NCBI GenBank assembly: GCA_903897605.1
Contig: CAIUCH010000057.1
Location: forward strand, 62,001 to 126,000
From: an uncultured Alphaproteobacteria bacterium
GTDB lineage: Bacteria; Pseudomonadota; Alphaproteobacteria; Micropepsales; Micropepsaceae
Direction of reading: 5' to 3'
Length of the DNA: 64,000 nucleotides
Under the pieces are notes generated by a model that was given only the letters and a program-made list of their open reading frames with translations, was not told the DNA's origin and made no database searches. This document shows, piece after piece, positions 45,312 to 54,042 of the stretch; within the stretch, counting starts at the first letter, position 1; every line of letters begins with the position of its first letter. The position numbers were made by a program, and so were the translations under genes.

Positions 45312-47090
45312 ATGCATCACACTCATGTCGTCAGAACGGCTCTAACGGCTGCGGCGGTGATTGCCATCGTGGCGATCCTGGCAACCGTGGAAACAGCTGC
45401 TGGCGCGGACGCGGCGTCCAAAGCGTCAAAATCCGCACCGGGTGCATCTCATGTCCAGGACGCCCAATTATCGGCATGGCTGAAGCTGACCCCCGACCGC
45501 AGGCCGAGCCCACTCAAGCCCGGTATCGATTACGGAATGGATCCGGCGACGGGACATTTTATTTGGCCAAAAGCGACGCCCGAGGTTCATGAAGGCGTCA
45601 AGTTTCCCGGAGAGATGACCAACTGGGACAAGAAGAGCTACGCGAAGAATGTCGAAGTCTTGGGTTACTACCCCGGCATAGGTTCGCCCTTTCATGTCTG
45701 GAATAACGTCGCCGACTTTGACGGTCACCGGTATCTCTATGCCCATGACCGGGATTATCTGCGAATTTTGGACGTCACCGATCCCAGGCACGCAAAGATC
45801 GTCTTTTCCAAAGGTGGCGTCTGGGGTCCGAAGGGGTCCACCGAAAATTTCAATGCCAACAACGTCAAGGATTATTTTGGCGGCGTAACAATCGCCTGGA
45901 ACAAGAAGTTGGGCAAACCCGTCCTGGTTGCGTCCTATGAAATCGGCCGCTACGGCCTGATGACGGAAAAAATAGACCAGCCGGACAAGGTGGCGGCGCA
46001 ACGCCATTATAATTCTTTAAAGGGGTTCAAGGTTTTCGCCATGGACGGCCCCTTGCCGAGCCAATGGCGCCTGCTGGCGACCCGCACGACGGACACCAAG
46101 CATCCCGACGCTCCAATCGGGCAACAGCAAGGCTCCGGCTCGCTCGATTCTCCCGAATATTATGGCGGAAAGTATATGATACTTTCGGCGGCGCCCGACG
46201 ACACCTACGCGTTGACCGAATATGCGAATTTTCTGTACACGCCCGGATATCAGGTCTGGGATATGACCGATCCCGCCAATCCCGTATTTGTTTCTCAAAT
46301 TTCGGTGCCAGGCCAAATTCTCGGCAACAAGGCCGACGAAATGGCCTATCTGATGAACCCGCGGGCCGGCAACCGAACCTCTTGGATGGGATCTCGTATT
46401 CCGATCTTTTTGCCCAAACCTTTGGAGGATGGCGGTAAGATCGGCTTTGGCGCCATGGGTGGCCTGGGGCTTTACGCCTTTGATTTGTCCGACGCCGCCA
46501 AGCCAAGAATTTTGAGCGGCGTCAATACGCCACCCAGCTTTGCCGGTACCGAATTCGACAACGCCGATGTCAGTCAGTTCGCGCGCACGGGCTTTGTGCT
46601 GACCAGCGGATATCCGATGAATAAGGACTGCTATGAGCCATACAAGGATATATTTGTCGTCGATGCGCGCGATCCGAACCATTTGAAGGTTGCCGCGAAA
46701 CTGCCGCGCCCGACGCCGCCGCAAGGCGCGCCTTTTACGGATTTCTGCCAGCGAGGCGGCAATTTCGGACCGAAACGGTCGAACGCGATCGGCCAACCGG
46801 GCGGATGGCGCCAGGGCATTATTCCCTACTCGTTTTACAATGCCGGCGTGCAAATATTCGATGTCAAGAATCCGGAGGATCCCAAGATTGCCGGTTATTT
46901 TGTGCCTGCGCTCTCGGACGAAACACAGTTGCCGCCCTATACCCTCGGCAAAGGCGTTTTGGCGATCTATACCGAATATGATCGGAATATCATTTGGGCC
47001 TTTACCGAGGGCGGCGCCTACGCGCTTTCGACGTCGCTGTTGGGAAAACCGGTGATCGGCATGCCCGAGAGGCCCTGGCCGTATCACTAA
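45312..47090 (+). CDS. exported LVIVD/beta-propeller repeat protein
   Basis: A 592-residue exported protein. The start ATG 45312 has GGAGGT upstream, and the signal segment AALTAAAVIAIVAILATVET-like run spans residues 10-28. Repeats typical of LVIVD-type and other seven-bladed propellers recur: YLRILDVTDPRHAKIVF, YQVWDMTDPANPVFVSQ, LGLYAFDLSDAAKPRILSG, IFVVDARDPNHLKVAAKL and VQIFDVKNPEDPKIAGYF. Each repeats the pattern of a strand, Asp, x-x-Asp-Pro. A function is not known for this family; surface or periplasmic binding is possible. It is oriented into a strong hairpin and towards the GH13 gene. Confidence 0.72.
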   Translation: MHHTHVVRTALTAAAVIAIVAILATVETAAGADAASKASKSAPGASHVQDAQLSAWLKLTPDRRPSPLKPGIDYGMDPATGHFIWPKATPEVHEGVKFPGEMTNWDKKSYAKNVEVLGYYPGIGSPFHVWNNVADFDGHRYLYAHDRDYLRILDVTDPRHAKIVFSKGGVWGPKGSTENFNANNVKDYFGGVTIAWNKKLGKPVLVASYEIGRYGLMTEKIDQPDKVAAQRHYNSLKGFKVFAMDGPLPSQWRLLATRTTDTKHPDAPIGQQQGSGSLDSPEYYGGKYMILSAAPDDTYALTEYANFLYTPGYQVWDMTDPANPVFVSQISVPGQILGNKADEMAYLMNPRAGNRTSWMGSRIPIFLPKPLEDGGKIGFGAMGGLGLYAFDLSDAAKPRILSGVNTPPSFAGTEFDNADVSQFARTGFVLTSGYPMNKDCYEPYKDIFVVDARDPNHLKVAAKLPRPTPPQGAPFTDFCQRGGNFGPKRSNAIGQPGGWRQGIIPYSFYNAGVQIFDVKNPEDPKIAGYFVPALSDETQLPPYTLGKGVLAIYTEYDRNIIWAFTEGGAYALSTSLLGKPVIGMPERPWPYH

Positions 47091-47116
47091 ATCCCTGTTG
47101 ATTCAGGCAGCACTGC

Positions 47117-47144
47117 ACAGGCAGAGGCAATCGCCTCTGCCTGT
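47117..47144. terminator. strong hairpin between convergent genes
   Basis: A perfect 12-base stem (ACAGGCAGAGGC with its complement) encloses the four-base loop AATC. It starts 27 bases after the stop of the LVIVD gene and lies before the convergent GH13 stop at 47253. There is no clear T-tract, so it may act as a factor-assisted or bidirectional terminator or protect the mRNA end. Confidence 0.6.
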
Positions 47145-47252
47145 CCGGTTGACGCGATGTGTGGGCCAAGCCTCTCAGCAATGGCCGCCGGCCTTTTCAA
47201 CGGTGGTTAGGTCCGGCGCAATGTCTCGGTTGATCTGGCTGGGACGGCGGCC

Positions 47253-49052
47253 TTATTGGACCTCTCCGACAAAGACGCCGAATGGGCCAAGCTTGATGGC
47301 GGTGAGCGAGGATGGATCCGAAGCGCCAGGGGTCTTGAGGAGAGCCTTGACGCCGGTGCCGGCGCCCGGAACCGAGAGATTGACGGTCTGTGGCTCGGCC
47401 GTGAAGTTTAAGGCGACGACAACCGGCTTCGCACCCGGAGCCCGCTGCATCCAGCTAAGCACTTTCGTGTTCGCGGCGTCGAGCATGGTCTGGTCTCCGT
47501 TCGTGAGAGACGGGATGGTCTTCTTCAGCCGGATGAGAGCTTGGTACCAGCCATAGAGTAAGTCGGTACCGGTCAGCCCGGCTTTGACGTTGACGGCCGC
47601 ATATGTTGGCGGCACTGGCAGCCAGGGTGTCACGCCCGCCTTTGTGAAGCCCGCATTGGCGGTGGTATCCCATTGCATCGGGGTTCGCTCGCCGTCGCGG
47701 CCCTTTTCCTTGGGCCAGCCAATTACGCCGATCGGATCTTTGACGTCTTCCTTGCGGAGGGGAGGCGTGGTTTTCATGCCGATTTCGTCGCCATAATAGA
47801 AGAGCGAGGCGCCGCGACTGGCGAAGAGGATGGTTGAGACGACGCGTTGAATATCGGTGTCGTGGACGCCGTCGCCATAGCGGGTCTCGAGGCGCGGATT
47901 GTCATGGTTGTCAAAGACAAGCAGCGGAATGTGGCCGTTGAGATGTTGCTCGGCGTCGTCAAGTTTTGCATGAAAGGCGGCGACGTCTAGCTTGTTGATG
48001 AAGCCGATCTGCGTATTCATCGGCAGGTGGAATTCCGGATGCGCGGTGGTTCCGTATTGTTTTTCAAGTTCTGCGATATTGGGAAGGTATGTCTCGCCGA
48101 TGAAAATTCGCGTGCCAGGAAATTTTGGTGAGTTGAATTTGTCGGCGGCGGCGCGCATCTCCGCCATGACGGAATGGACGCCGGGAAGGTTGTTGGTCCG
48201 GGCATCGCCGAGGGAGATGTCGCCATAGGCATTGGTAAATGTCTTGCCATCCTTGTCCTTGAGAACGTCCTCATCGGTCAATTTGGGATCTTCAAAAAGC
48301 GTGATGATTGCGTCGAAGCGGAAACCGGCGACACCGCGCTTGAGCCAGAACGCGACGATATTCTTGAAGGCCTGATGAATTTTGGGGTTGTTCCAGTTGA
48401 AGTCGGGCTGCTGCGCATAAAATTTGTGATAATAATATTGCCGCGTGTTCTGGTCCCATTCCCAAGCGGAGTGACCGAATAGGGACTGCCAATTGTTGGG
48501 GGGTGCACCCTTATCGGTGGCGGTTTGACCCTTGCCGTCGCGCCATACATACCAGTCGCGGTAAGGATTGGTGCGCGAGGAACGGGACTCGAGGAACCAT
48601 TTGTGCTTGTCGGAGCTGTGGTTCATGACCATGTCCATGATCACGCGAATGTGCCGCTTATTGGCTTCGGCGATGAGATGGTCGAAGTCGGCAAGCGTGC
48701 CGTATTGCGGGTCGATATTCTCGTAGTCAGAAATGTCATAGCCGAAATCGACTTGCGGCGATGGGTAGATGGGCGTGAGCCAGATGGCGTCGATGCCGAG
48801 GGATGCTAGATAGTCGAGGCGTTGGATGATGCCATTGAGGTCGCCGATGCCGTCCCCATTCGAATCCTGGAAACTGCGCGGGTAGATCTCGTAGATGACG
48901 GCGTTTTTCCACCAATTCTGCTCGGCGGCGGCAGTTTGGGAGGTGGGCGGTGGCGGAGACTTGTCTTGTGCCGATGCAGGGTTGCCGGCGACCAGCGCTG
49001 CGATAGATAACGCAAGAGCCGCGGCGGCTGCGGCATTAAAGCAATATTTCAT
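47253..49052 (-). CDS. exported GH13 alpha-glucosidase/amylase-family enzyme
   Basis: A 599-residue exported enzyme with signal peptide at residues 1-28 (FNAAAAAALALSIAALVAGN) and AGGGG upstream of ATG 49052. It has the GH13 signature regions: MDMVMNHSSDKH (region I), GVAGFRFDAIITLFEDP (nucleophile Asp), RIFIGETYLP (acid/base Glu) and LVFDNHDNPRLETRYGDG (third Asp). The N-terminal IYEIYPRSFQDSNGDGIGDL and AGNKRHIRV-type segment match oligo-1,6-glucosidase/alpha-glucosidase-like members. The likely reaction is release of glucose from alpha-glucosides in the periplasm. An amylosucrase-like activity cannot be excluded. It is convergent with the LVIVD gene. Confidence 0.9.
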   Translation of the reverse strand: MKYCFNAAAAAALALSIAALVAGNPASAQDKSPPPPTSQTAAAEQNWWKNAVIYEIYPRSFQDSNGDGIGDLNGIIQRLDYLASLGIDAIWLTPIYPSPQVDFGYDISDYENIDPQYGTLADFDHLIAEANKRHIRVIMDMVMNHSSDKHKWFLESRSSRTNPYRDWYVWRDGKGQTATDKGAPPNNWQSLFGHSAWEWDQNTRQYYYHKFYAQQPDFNWNNPKIHQAFKNIVAFWLKRGVAGFRFDAIITLFEDPKLTDEDVLKDKDGKTFTNAYGDISLGDARTNNLPGVHSVMAEMRAAADKFNSPKFPGTRIFIGETYLPNIAELEKQYGTTAHPEFHLPMNTQIGFINKLDVAAFHAKLDDAEQHLNGHIPLLVFDNHDNPRLETRYGDGVHDTDIQRVVSTILFASRGASLFYYGDEIGMKTTPPLRKEDVKDPIGVIGWPKEKGRDGERTPMQWDTTANAGFTKAGVTPWLPVPPTYAAVNVKAGLTGTDLLYGWYQALIRLKKTIPSLTNGDQTMLDAANTKVLSWMQRAPGAKPVVVALNFTAEPQTVNLSVPGAGTGVKALLKTPGASDPSSLTAIKLGPFGVFVGEVQ

Positions 49053-49133
49053 GTTTATGCCCCTCTGCGCGGCGATCTTGAAATCGCAATCGGTGTGCCG
49101 GTCAATAAATTATGCAATACAGAATAATCAGGA

Positions 49134-49313
49134 TTACGATTTGCTCCACTTGCCGGTTTTAATGTCGAATTTTACCTTGGCCTGGGTCCGCATGCGCATC
49201 AGCAATTCTTGCAGCGCGTCAGTGCTCTTGTTGCTGGGATCGACCCGCTGTTGTAGCGCGTAAACGGCGCGGGGTTTGTCCAGTGCGGCCAGCACATCCT
49301 CTTCCTTGATCAT
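49134..49313 (-). CDS. small hypothetical protein
   Basis: A 59-codon minus-strand frame, beginning MIKEEDVLAALDKPRAVYAL with an AGAGGG ribosome site and ending KTGKWSKS. It is rich in charged residues and lacks Cys, and it does not look like a shadow of another gene because no other frame codes there. It lies 81 bases upstream of the GH13 gene on the same strand, so it may be the first gene of that unit. I recognise no family. Confidence 0.5.
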   Translation of the reverse strand: MIKEEDVLAALDKPRAVYALQQRVDPSNKSTDALQELLMRMRTQAKVKFDIKTGKWSKS

Positions 49314-49718
49314 TATCGAAACCCTCTGCGCGATTGTGATGGTTTGCCAAAACTCTTTGTATCAATATTGTTCATCGGATGCATCAGCTTTGGCGCCGGG
49401 CAGAGCACGCTGCGGGGGTGCGCGTGCGTTCCTCAATAAGCAATGCTCGCATCGGAAATCCGATTGGGATGTCGGGCAAAGCGCCAGTGCAAGTCGGAAA
49501 GCCTCATGATGCCCTGCACAGTTCGCAATTGCAGCGAAGCTGGCTCCGGTAGCGGCAGAAATAGCCGAACTATTGAAGAAGAGGATCGCGTTTGACTGAA
49601 AATGGCGGTATCGATAATCGCAATCCCTTCTGCAATTCAGCGGGAGCATGTCTCTACCAAGTGAATCTTCAAGGTCATAAAAGACACGGCTGGACAGCGG
49701 ACAGGAGCATATAGACCC
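49314..49718. other. intergenic region, no gene seen
   Basis: This 405-base stretch probably contains promoters for the small minus-strand ORF and for the plus-strand DUF1080 gene. The open frames in it overlap each other and lack family resemblance or ribosome sites. I see nothing else in it. Confidence 0.4.
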
Positions 49719-50492
49719 ATGAAATACATCGCATTGACCCTTTGCCTGGGCGTTGTCTCAACACTCGCCATGGCACAGTCCTCGCCGCCGCGCCCCGAGG
49801 ACACGGAAATCTATTCTCCTGTGCCGCCGGTGGTGACGCCGGGCGACGCTGCCAGCGCCTCCGCGCCATCTGACGCGATCGTGCTGTTCGATGGCGGAAA
49901 TCTCGATCAGTGGGTGAATACACGCGACAAGGCGCCTGCCGGGTGGATGGTGTCGGCTGGCGCGATAACGGTGAACAAGGCTGTCGGCAACATAGAAACC
50001 AGACAGAAGTTCAAGAACTATCAGCTGCACCTGGAATGGAAGGTTCCCGCCGATGTCGCCGGCACGGGCCAGGCGCGGGGAAACAGCGGCGTCTTCCTTG
50101 CCTCCACCGGTCCGGACGATGCCGGGTATGAGCTCCAGATTCTCGACAGTTACAACAACTCGACCTATGTCAACGGCCAGGCGGCCAGCATCTACAAACA
50201 GTCGCCGCCGCTGGTAAACGCGGCGCGCAAGCCGGGCGCCTGGCAATCCTATGATGTGATCTGGACCGCACCCAGCTTCAAGCCGGACGGGTCATTGAAC
50301 AGCCCGGCCAAGGTCACGGCGTTGCATAATGGCGTTCTGGTGCAGAACAATTTCGTGCTGAGGGGCGAGACGCTGTATATCGGGCAACCCGCCTACAAGG
50401 CTTTTGATGGCGCACCGATCAAGCTGCAAGGCCATTCCGATCCCAGCAAGCCGATCAGTTTTCGAAATATCTGGGTTCGGCCGTTGCCTTGA
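49719..50492 (+). CDS. exported DUF1080 (3-keto-disaccharide hydrolase-type) protein, copy 2
   Basis: A 257-residue exported protein with signal peptide MKYIALTLCLGVVSTLAMAQ. Family features are IVLFDGGNLDQWVNTRDKA, YQLHLEWKVPADVAG, RGNSGVFLASTGPDDAGYE, LQILDSYNNSTYVNGQAAS, PPLVNAARKPGAWQSYDVIW, ALHNGVLVQNNFVLRGE and the end ISFRNIWVRPLP. The protein resembles the DUF1080 gene at 5217-6092, which has an additional N-terminal segment. It stands alone, tail to tail with the rhamnose ABC transporter genes. A role on oxidised sugars or on glucans is possible. Confidence 0.85.
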   Translation: MKYIALTLCLGVVSTLAMAQSSPPRPEDTEIYSPVPPVVTPGDAASASAPSDAIVLFDGGNLDQWVNTRDKAPAGWMVSAGAITVNKAVGNIETRQKFKNYQLHLEWKVPADVAGTGQARGNSGVFLASTGPDDAGYELQILDSYNNSTYVNGQAASIYKQSPPLVNAARKPGAWQSYDVIWTAPSFKPDGSLNSPAKVTALHNGVLVQNNFVLRGETLYIGQPAYKAFDGAPIKLQGHSDPSKPISFRNIWVRPLP

Positions 50493-50577
50493 TGTCATGC
50501 AGCTCTTGGCCCGTCTGCATGGCGGATTCTCAAGTGGATAGTTAAAGGCAACCTGTCGACCAAATTCGCAGTTTCGG

Positions 50578-51561
50578 CTAGCTGCGGTCGATAGTCGAAT
50601 CGCGAAATGCCGCCAAACGACTGGTTAAGTTGGGAATTGCGACGATCGTGATCAGCAGTATGCCAATGATCATCGACATCACGATGCCGGGGATGTTGTG
50701 CATACCGAGACCAAAGGTCAGCAGTCCGAGCAGTATGGCGGCGAGCATCACACCAGGAATCGTGCCGCGCCCACCATTGACCGACACACCACCCAGAATC
50801 ACGATGGTGATGATCTCCAGTTCCCAGCCGGCAGCGAGAGTTGGTCGGGTTGAGGACAGCCGCGAAGTCAGCAGTACCGAAGCAAGACCGCTCGCCGCCC
50901 CTGTCGCCGCGAACAGCCAGAAGCGGTAGCCATTCACTGCGATGCCTGACATGCGCGCGGCGACGTTATTCGCGCCGATCGCATAGATGCGTCTTCCGAT
51001 TACCGTTTGATGCAACAATGTGGCACTCAGCAATGCCGCCACAATCAGCAGCACCAATTCCAGCGAGAATAGGCCTGCGACATAACCCTGGCCGAAGAAC
51101 TCGAAACCGCGCGGATAGTTTTTGAGGGCTTGATCTCCGAGCACGCCGTAGGCGATGCCTCGGAACAGGCTCATCGTCCCGATTGTGGCTACCAGTGCGG
51201 GCACCCGGCAAACCGTGACCAACCAGCCATTGCAGGCGCCGCATCCGATACCCACCGCCAGGCTCGCCATGACGAGGGCGCTTGGCGGCCACCCGGCGAG
51301 CGCACCATAGCCCATCGCAATCGAACACAACGCCATGATCGCGGCAACCGAGATGTCGATATCGCCGGCAATCATCAGCAGGGCCATTGGCAATGCCACC
51401 AGGCCTTTTTCGGTGAAGTTGAACGTCGCGTCCGCAAGCGTCTGGGCGTTCAGAAAGTATGGCGACGTTAATGTGTTCACGATAAGAACCACGAGAATTG
51501 CCGCACCGAGAATGCTTTCCCAGCGCAACGCACGCATTGCGATATGGTGGATCCGGTTCAT
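50578..51561 (-). CDS. rhaQ: rhamnose ABC transporter permease (RhaQ type)
   Basis: A 327-residue permease of the RbsC/RhaP/RhaQ type. It begins MNRIHHIAMRALRWESILG and has VLIVNTLTSPYFLNAQTLAD, DATFNFTEKGLVALPMALLM, then the conserved IAGDIDISVAAIMALCSIAM of sugar permeases. About eight to ten hydrophobic segments follow, with GAASGLASVLLTSRLSSTRP and IVILGGVSVNGGRGTIPGVM, the usual cytosolic loop. Its start overlaps RhaP by 4 bases (ATGA). In rhizobial RhaQ the same FTEKG region occurs. It is the last gene of the minus-strand transporter operon. Confidence 0.88.
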   Translation of the reverse strand: MNRIHHIAMRALRWESILGAAILVVLIVNTLTSPYFLNAQTLADATFNFTEKGLVALPMALLMIAGDIDISVAAIMALCSIAMGYGALAGWPPSALVMASLAVGIGCGACNGWLVTVCRVPALVATIGTMSLFRGIAYGVLGDQALKNYPRGFEFFGQGYVAGLFSLELVLLIVAALLSATLLHQTVIGRRIYAIGANNVAARMSGIAVNGYRFWLFAATGAASGLASVLLTSRLSSTRPTLAAGWELEIITIVILGGVSVNGGRGTIPGVMLAAILLGLLTFGLGMHNIPGIVMSMIIGILLITIVAIPNLTSRLAAFRDSTIDRS

Positions 51562-52538
51562 TTGGCATCGGGCTCCAATATCCGTCGCGGTTGCTCCGCC
51601 GAAGCCTGCTCATTGAGCATGGCGGCGCCGACGATGACCAACCCGTTGACCGCCATTTGCCAGAAGGGCGATATTCCGACGAGCGGCAACGCGTTGCGGA
51701 CGATGCCCAGAAATACACAGCCGAGCAGTACCCCGGCGACGGTTCCCGAACCACCGCGGATCGACACTCCGCCGATGACGCAGGCCGCGATCACCTGCAG
51801 CTCAAACCCTGAGGCGATGTCGGTATAGGCGACTGCAAATCGAGCCACCCACAGATAACCACACAGACCGGCCAGCATCCCGCAAAGGACGAACGCGTTG
51901 AATTGTGAGCGGCCAACTTGCACCCCGACATAGGCGGCGGCGGCCGGATTGCCGCCGGCCAGATAGAGGCGCCGGCCGGCATTGGTGTAACGCAGCAGAA
52001 GCGCGATTAAGGCGACGCCGGCAATGGCAAGCCAGGACAGCATGCTGAGACCTAGCCATGTGTCGCGGATTTCTTGCTGAAATTGCGGAGATAGTTGGTC
52101 GCTGTTGATCCATCGACCGGCTGAGATCAGGTAGACGATCCCGCGAAACATTGCCATCGTTCCAAGTGTGGCAACAATTGACGGCACGCGCACCAACCAT
52201 ACCAGCAGGCCGTTCACCGCACCAAACACAGATCCCGCCAACATGCCAAAGATCATCAGAACCAGGATGGGCAGGGACGGGTGCGATTGCTCGAGCTGGG
52301 CGACGATCATGCCGCTTAGGGCGACGTTCGCGGCAACCGACAAGTCGATGCAGCGGGTCACGATGACCAGCATCTGGCCGAGGGCAAGTAGAATTAAAAT
52401 TGCGGTGTCGTCCAGGACGTCGCGCAGGCTCGACAGCGTGGCGAACTGGGGCCAGCGCAGACCCAATGCCGCGACCATCACGACGATTACGGCGGCCAGT
52501 GCGCTTTCGCGTCCAGGTATTCGGTTTGGGAGACGCAT
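51558..52538 (-). CDS. rhaP: rhamnose ABC transporter permease (RhaP type)
   Basis: A 326-residue permease. ATG 52538 starts MRLPNRIPGRESALAAVIVV; an earlier ATG at 52562, inside the ATPase, has AGGTG and cannot be excluded. Features are LLALGQMLVIVTRCIDLSVA near 60, NGLLVWLVRVPSIVATLGTM and a C-terminal ACVIGGVSIRGGSGTVAGVL. It is a paralogue of the next permease and would form a heterodimer in the membrane. It follows the ATPase gene by 4 bases. Confidence 0.86.
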   Translation of the reverse strand: MRLPNRIPGRESALAAVIVVMVAALGLRWPQFATLSSLRDVLDDTAILILLALGQMLVIVTRCIDLSVAANVALSGMIVAQLEQSHPSLPILVLMIFGMLAGSVFGAVNGLLVWLVRVPSIVATLGTMAMFRGIVYLISAGRWINSDQLSPQFQQEIRDTWLGLSMLSWLAIAGVALIALLLRYTNAGRRLYLAGGNPAAAAYVGVQVGRSQFNAFVLCGMLAGLCGYLWVARFAVAYTDIASGFELQVIAACVIGGVSIRGGSGTVAGVLLGCVFLGIVRNALPLVGISPFWQMAVNGLVIVGAAMLNEQASAEQPRRILEPDAK

Positions 52539-52542
52539 CGGT

Positions 52543-54033
52543 TCAGGCGGCTGTGGCGGCATGCAGCACCTGTTCGGCAGTAGCCCGGGATGGAACAAAT
52601 TCACCGGATAGCAGGCCGCGACGCATTACCAACACCCGATCGCTCATGCCGAGCACTTCGGGAAGCTCCGACGAGACCATCAGGATTGCCAGTCCGTCCG
52701 AGGCGAGCCGCCGGATCAGATGGTGAACCGCCATTTTGGTGGCGATGTCGATTCCCTTGGTCGGCTCATCGAGCAGAAGAATGCGCGGTTTTCCGGCCAG
52801 CCATTTGGAAAGAACTATCTTTTGCTGATTGCCCCCCGACAATTCCTGCATCGTCTGCCCGCTGCTGCGGCATTTGATGTTCAACTGCCCTATCCAGTCC
52901 TGAGCGAGTGTTTCTTCCGCGCTGCGCCGCGCAAAGCCAAGGCAGCTCAGCGCGGGCAGATTGGGCAGCGCGATATTGTCGCGAATCGAGCGGCTGAGAT
53001 GCGCACCCTGCCGCTGGCGATCCTCGGGAACCAGCGCCATCCCGGCGCGCATCGCCCCATGGATAGTCAATGGTCCCGGATGTTCGCCAAACATCTGGAC
53101 CTCGCCATCGGCGGCAGGCTTCAGACCGAACAGCACCTGAAGCAATTCGCTGCGCCCGGAGCCCACCAATCCGTACAGGCCCAATATCTCTCCGGCATGC
53201 AGTTCGAAATTCACGTTGCGGAATTCCCCCCGTCTCGCCAGTTGGTGCACCCGTAGCACGACTTTACCCGGCTGGGCTGGCAGCCTGGCGGGATAGCGCT
53301 GATCCACCGTCCGACCCGCCATGAGTTTCACCAGCGTATCCATGGTGGCTTGCGCCATCGGGCCTTCCGCAACATTGCGTCCGTCGCGCAGAACGACATA
53401 GCGATCCGCGGCACTGAAGATCTCCGCGAATTTGTGACTGATGTACAGCACCGCACAGCCATGCTCGCGCAATTGCGCTACGATACGCAGCAGTTCGGCG
53501 CTTTCGCGTTCGGACAATGCGGCGGTCGGTTCGTCCATGATCACGAGCCGGGCGTCGTCGGACAATGCTCTGGCAATCTGCACCACGTGCCGCTCGGCAA
53601 CGGACAGGTTCTTCAGGCGCTCGCGTGGGTCGATGCTTGAATGCAGTTGCCGAAGCAGTTTTCCGGCCAGGCGGTACATCTCTCGCCAGCGAATAATCCC
53701 AAATCGGTGCGGACGGCGCGTCACAAAGATGTTTTCAGCGACGCTGAGGTCTTCGAAAACGACGGATTCCTGGTGAATGACGCTTATTCCCATCGCCTGC
53801 GCGGCCATGGGCGAGGCGATGTCGACGCATTCGCCACGCCACTCGACGCGGCCGCTATCAGGTTTATGGACGCCGGAGAGTATCTTGACCAAAGTGGATT
53901 TGCCGGCGCCATTTTCGCCCACCAGCGCCGTGACCGTTCCGGCATCGAGCTCCAAGTCGATATCCGCGAGCGCCAGGGCAGCGCCGAAGCGTTTGCTCAA
54001 TCCCGAGATGCGCAGCAGCACTGGTTCACGCAT
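52543..54033 (-). CDS. rhaT: rhamnose ABC transporter ATP-binding protein
   Basis: A 496-residue tandem ABC ATPase. The first domain has Walker A GENGAGKSTLVKILSG near 39, the signature LSVAERHVVQIARALSDDAR and Walker B VIMDEPTAALS. The second has the degenerate Walker A GLVGSGRSELLQ near 288, signature LSGGNQQKIVLSKWLAGKPR and Walker B LLLDEPTKGID. This is the usual RbsA-type arrangement. In rhizobia the protein is named RhaT; this is not the symporter RhaT at 14477-15550. It follows the binding-protein gene by 9 bases. Confidence 0.9.
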   Translation of the reverse strand: MREPVLLRISGLSKRFGAALALADIDLELDAGTVTALVGENGAGKSTLVKILSGVHKPDSGRVEWRGECVDIASPMAAQAMGISVIHQESVVFEDLSVAENIFVTRRPHRFGIIRWREMYRLAGKLLRQLHSSIDPRERLKNLSVAERHVVQIARALSDDARLVIMDEPTAALSERESAELLRIVAQLREHGCAVLYISHKFAEIFSAADRYVVLRDGRNVAEGPMAQATMDTLVKLMAGRTVDQRYPARLPAQPGKVVLRVHQLARRGEFRNVNFELHAGEILGLYGLVGSGRSELLQVLFGLKPAADGEVQMFGEHPGPLTIHGAMRAGMALVPEDRQRQGAHLSRSIRDNIALPNLPALSCLGFARRSAEETLAQDWIGQLNIKCRSSGQTMQELSGGNQQKIVLSKWLAGKPRILLLDEPTKGIDIATKMAVHHLIRRLASDGLAILMVSSELPEVLGMSDRVLVMRRGLLSGEFVPSRATAEQVLHAATAA

Positions 54034-54042
54034 TAAGAATCA

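Noticed and set aside
45103-45345. GTG-started 80-codon ORF after an AAGGAGGTG word
   Set aside because: The ribosome-like word overlaps the start codon, and the frame overlaps the well-supported LVIVD gene start.
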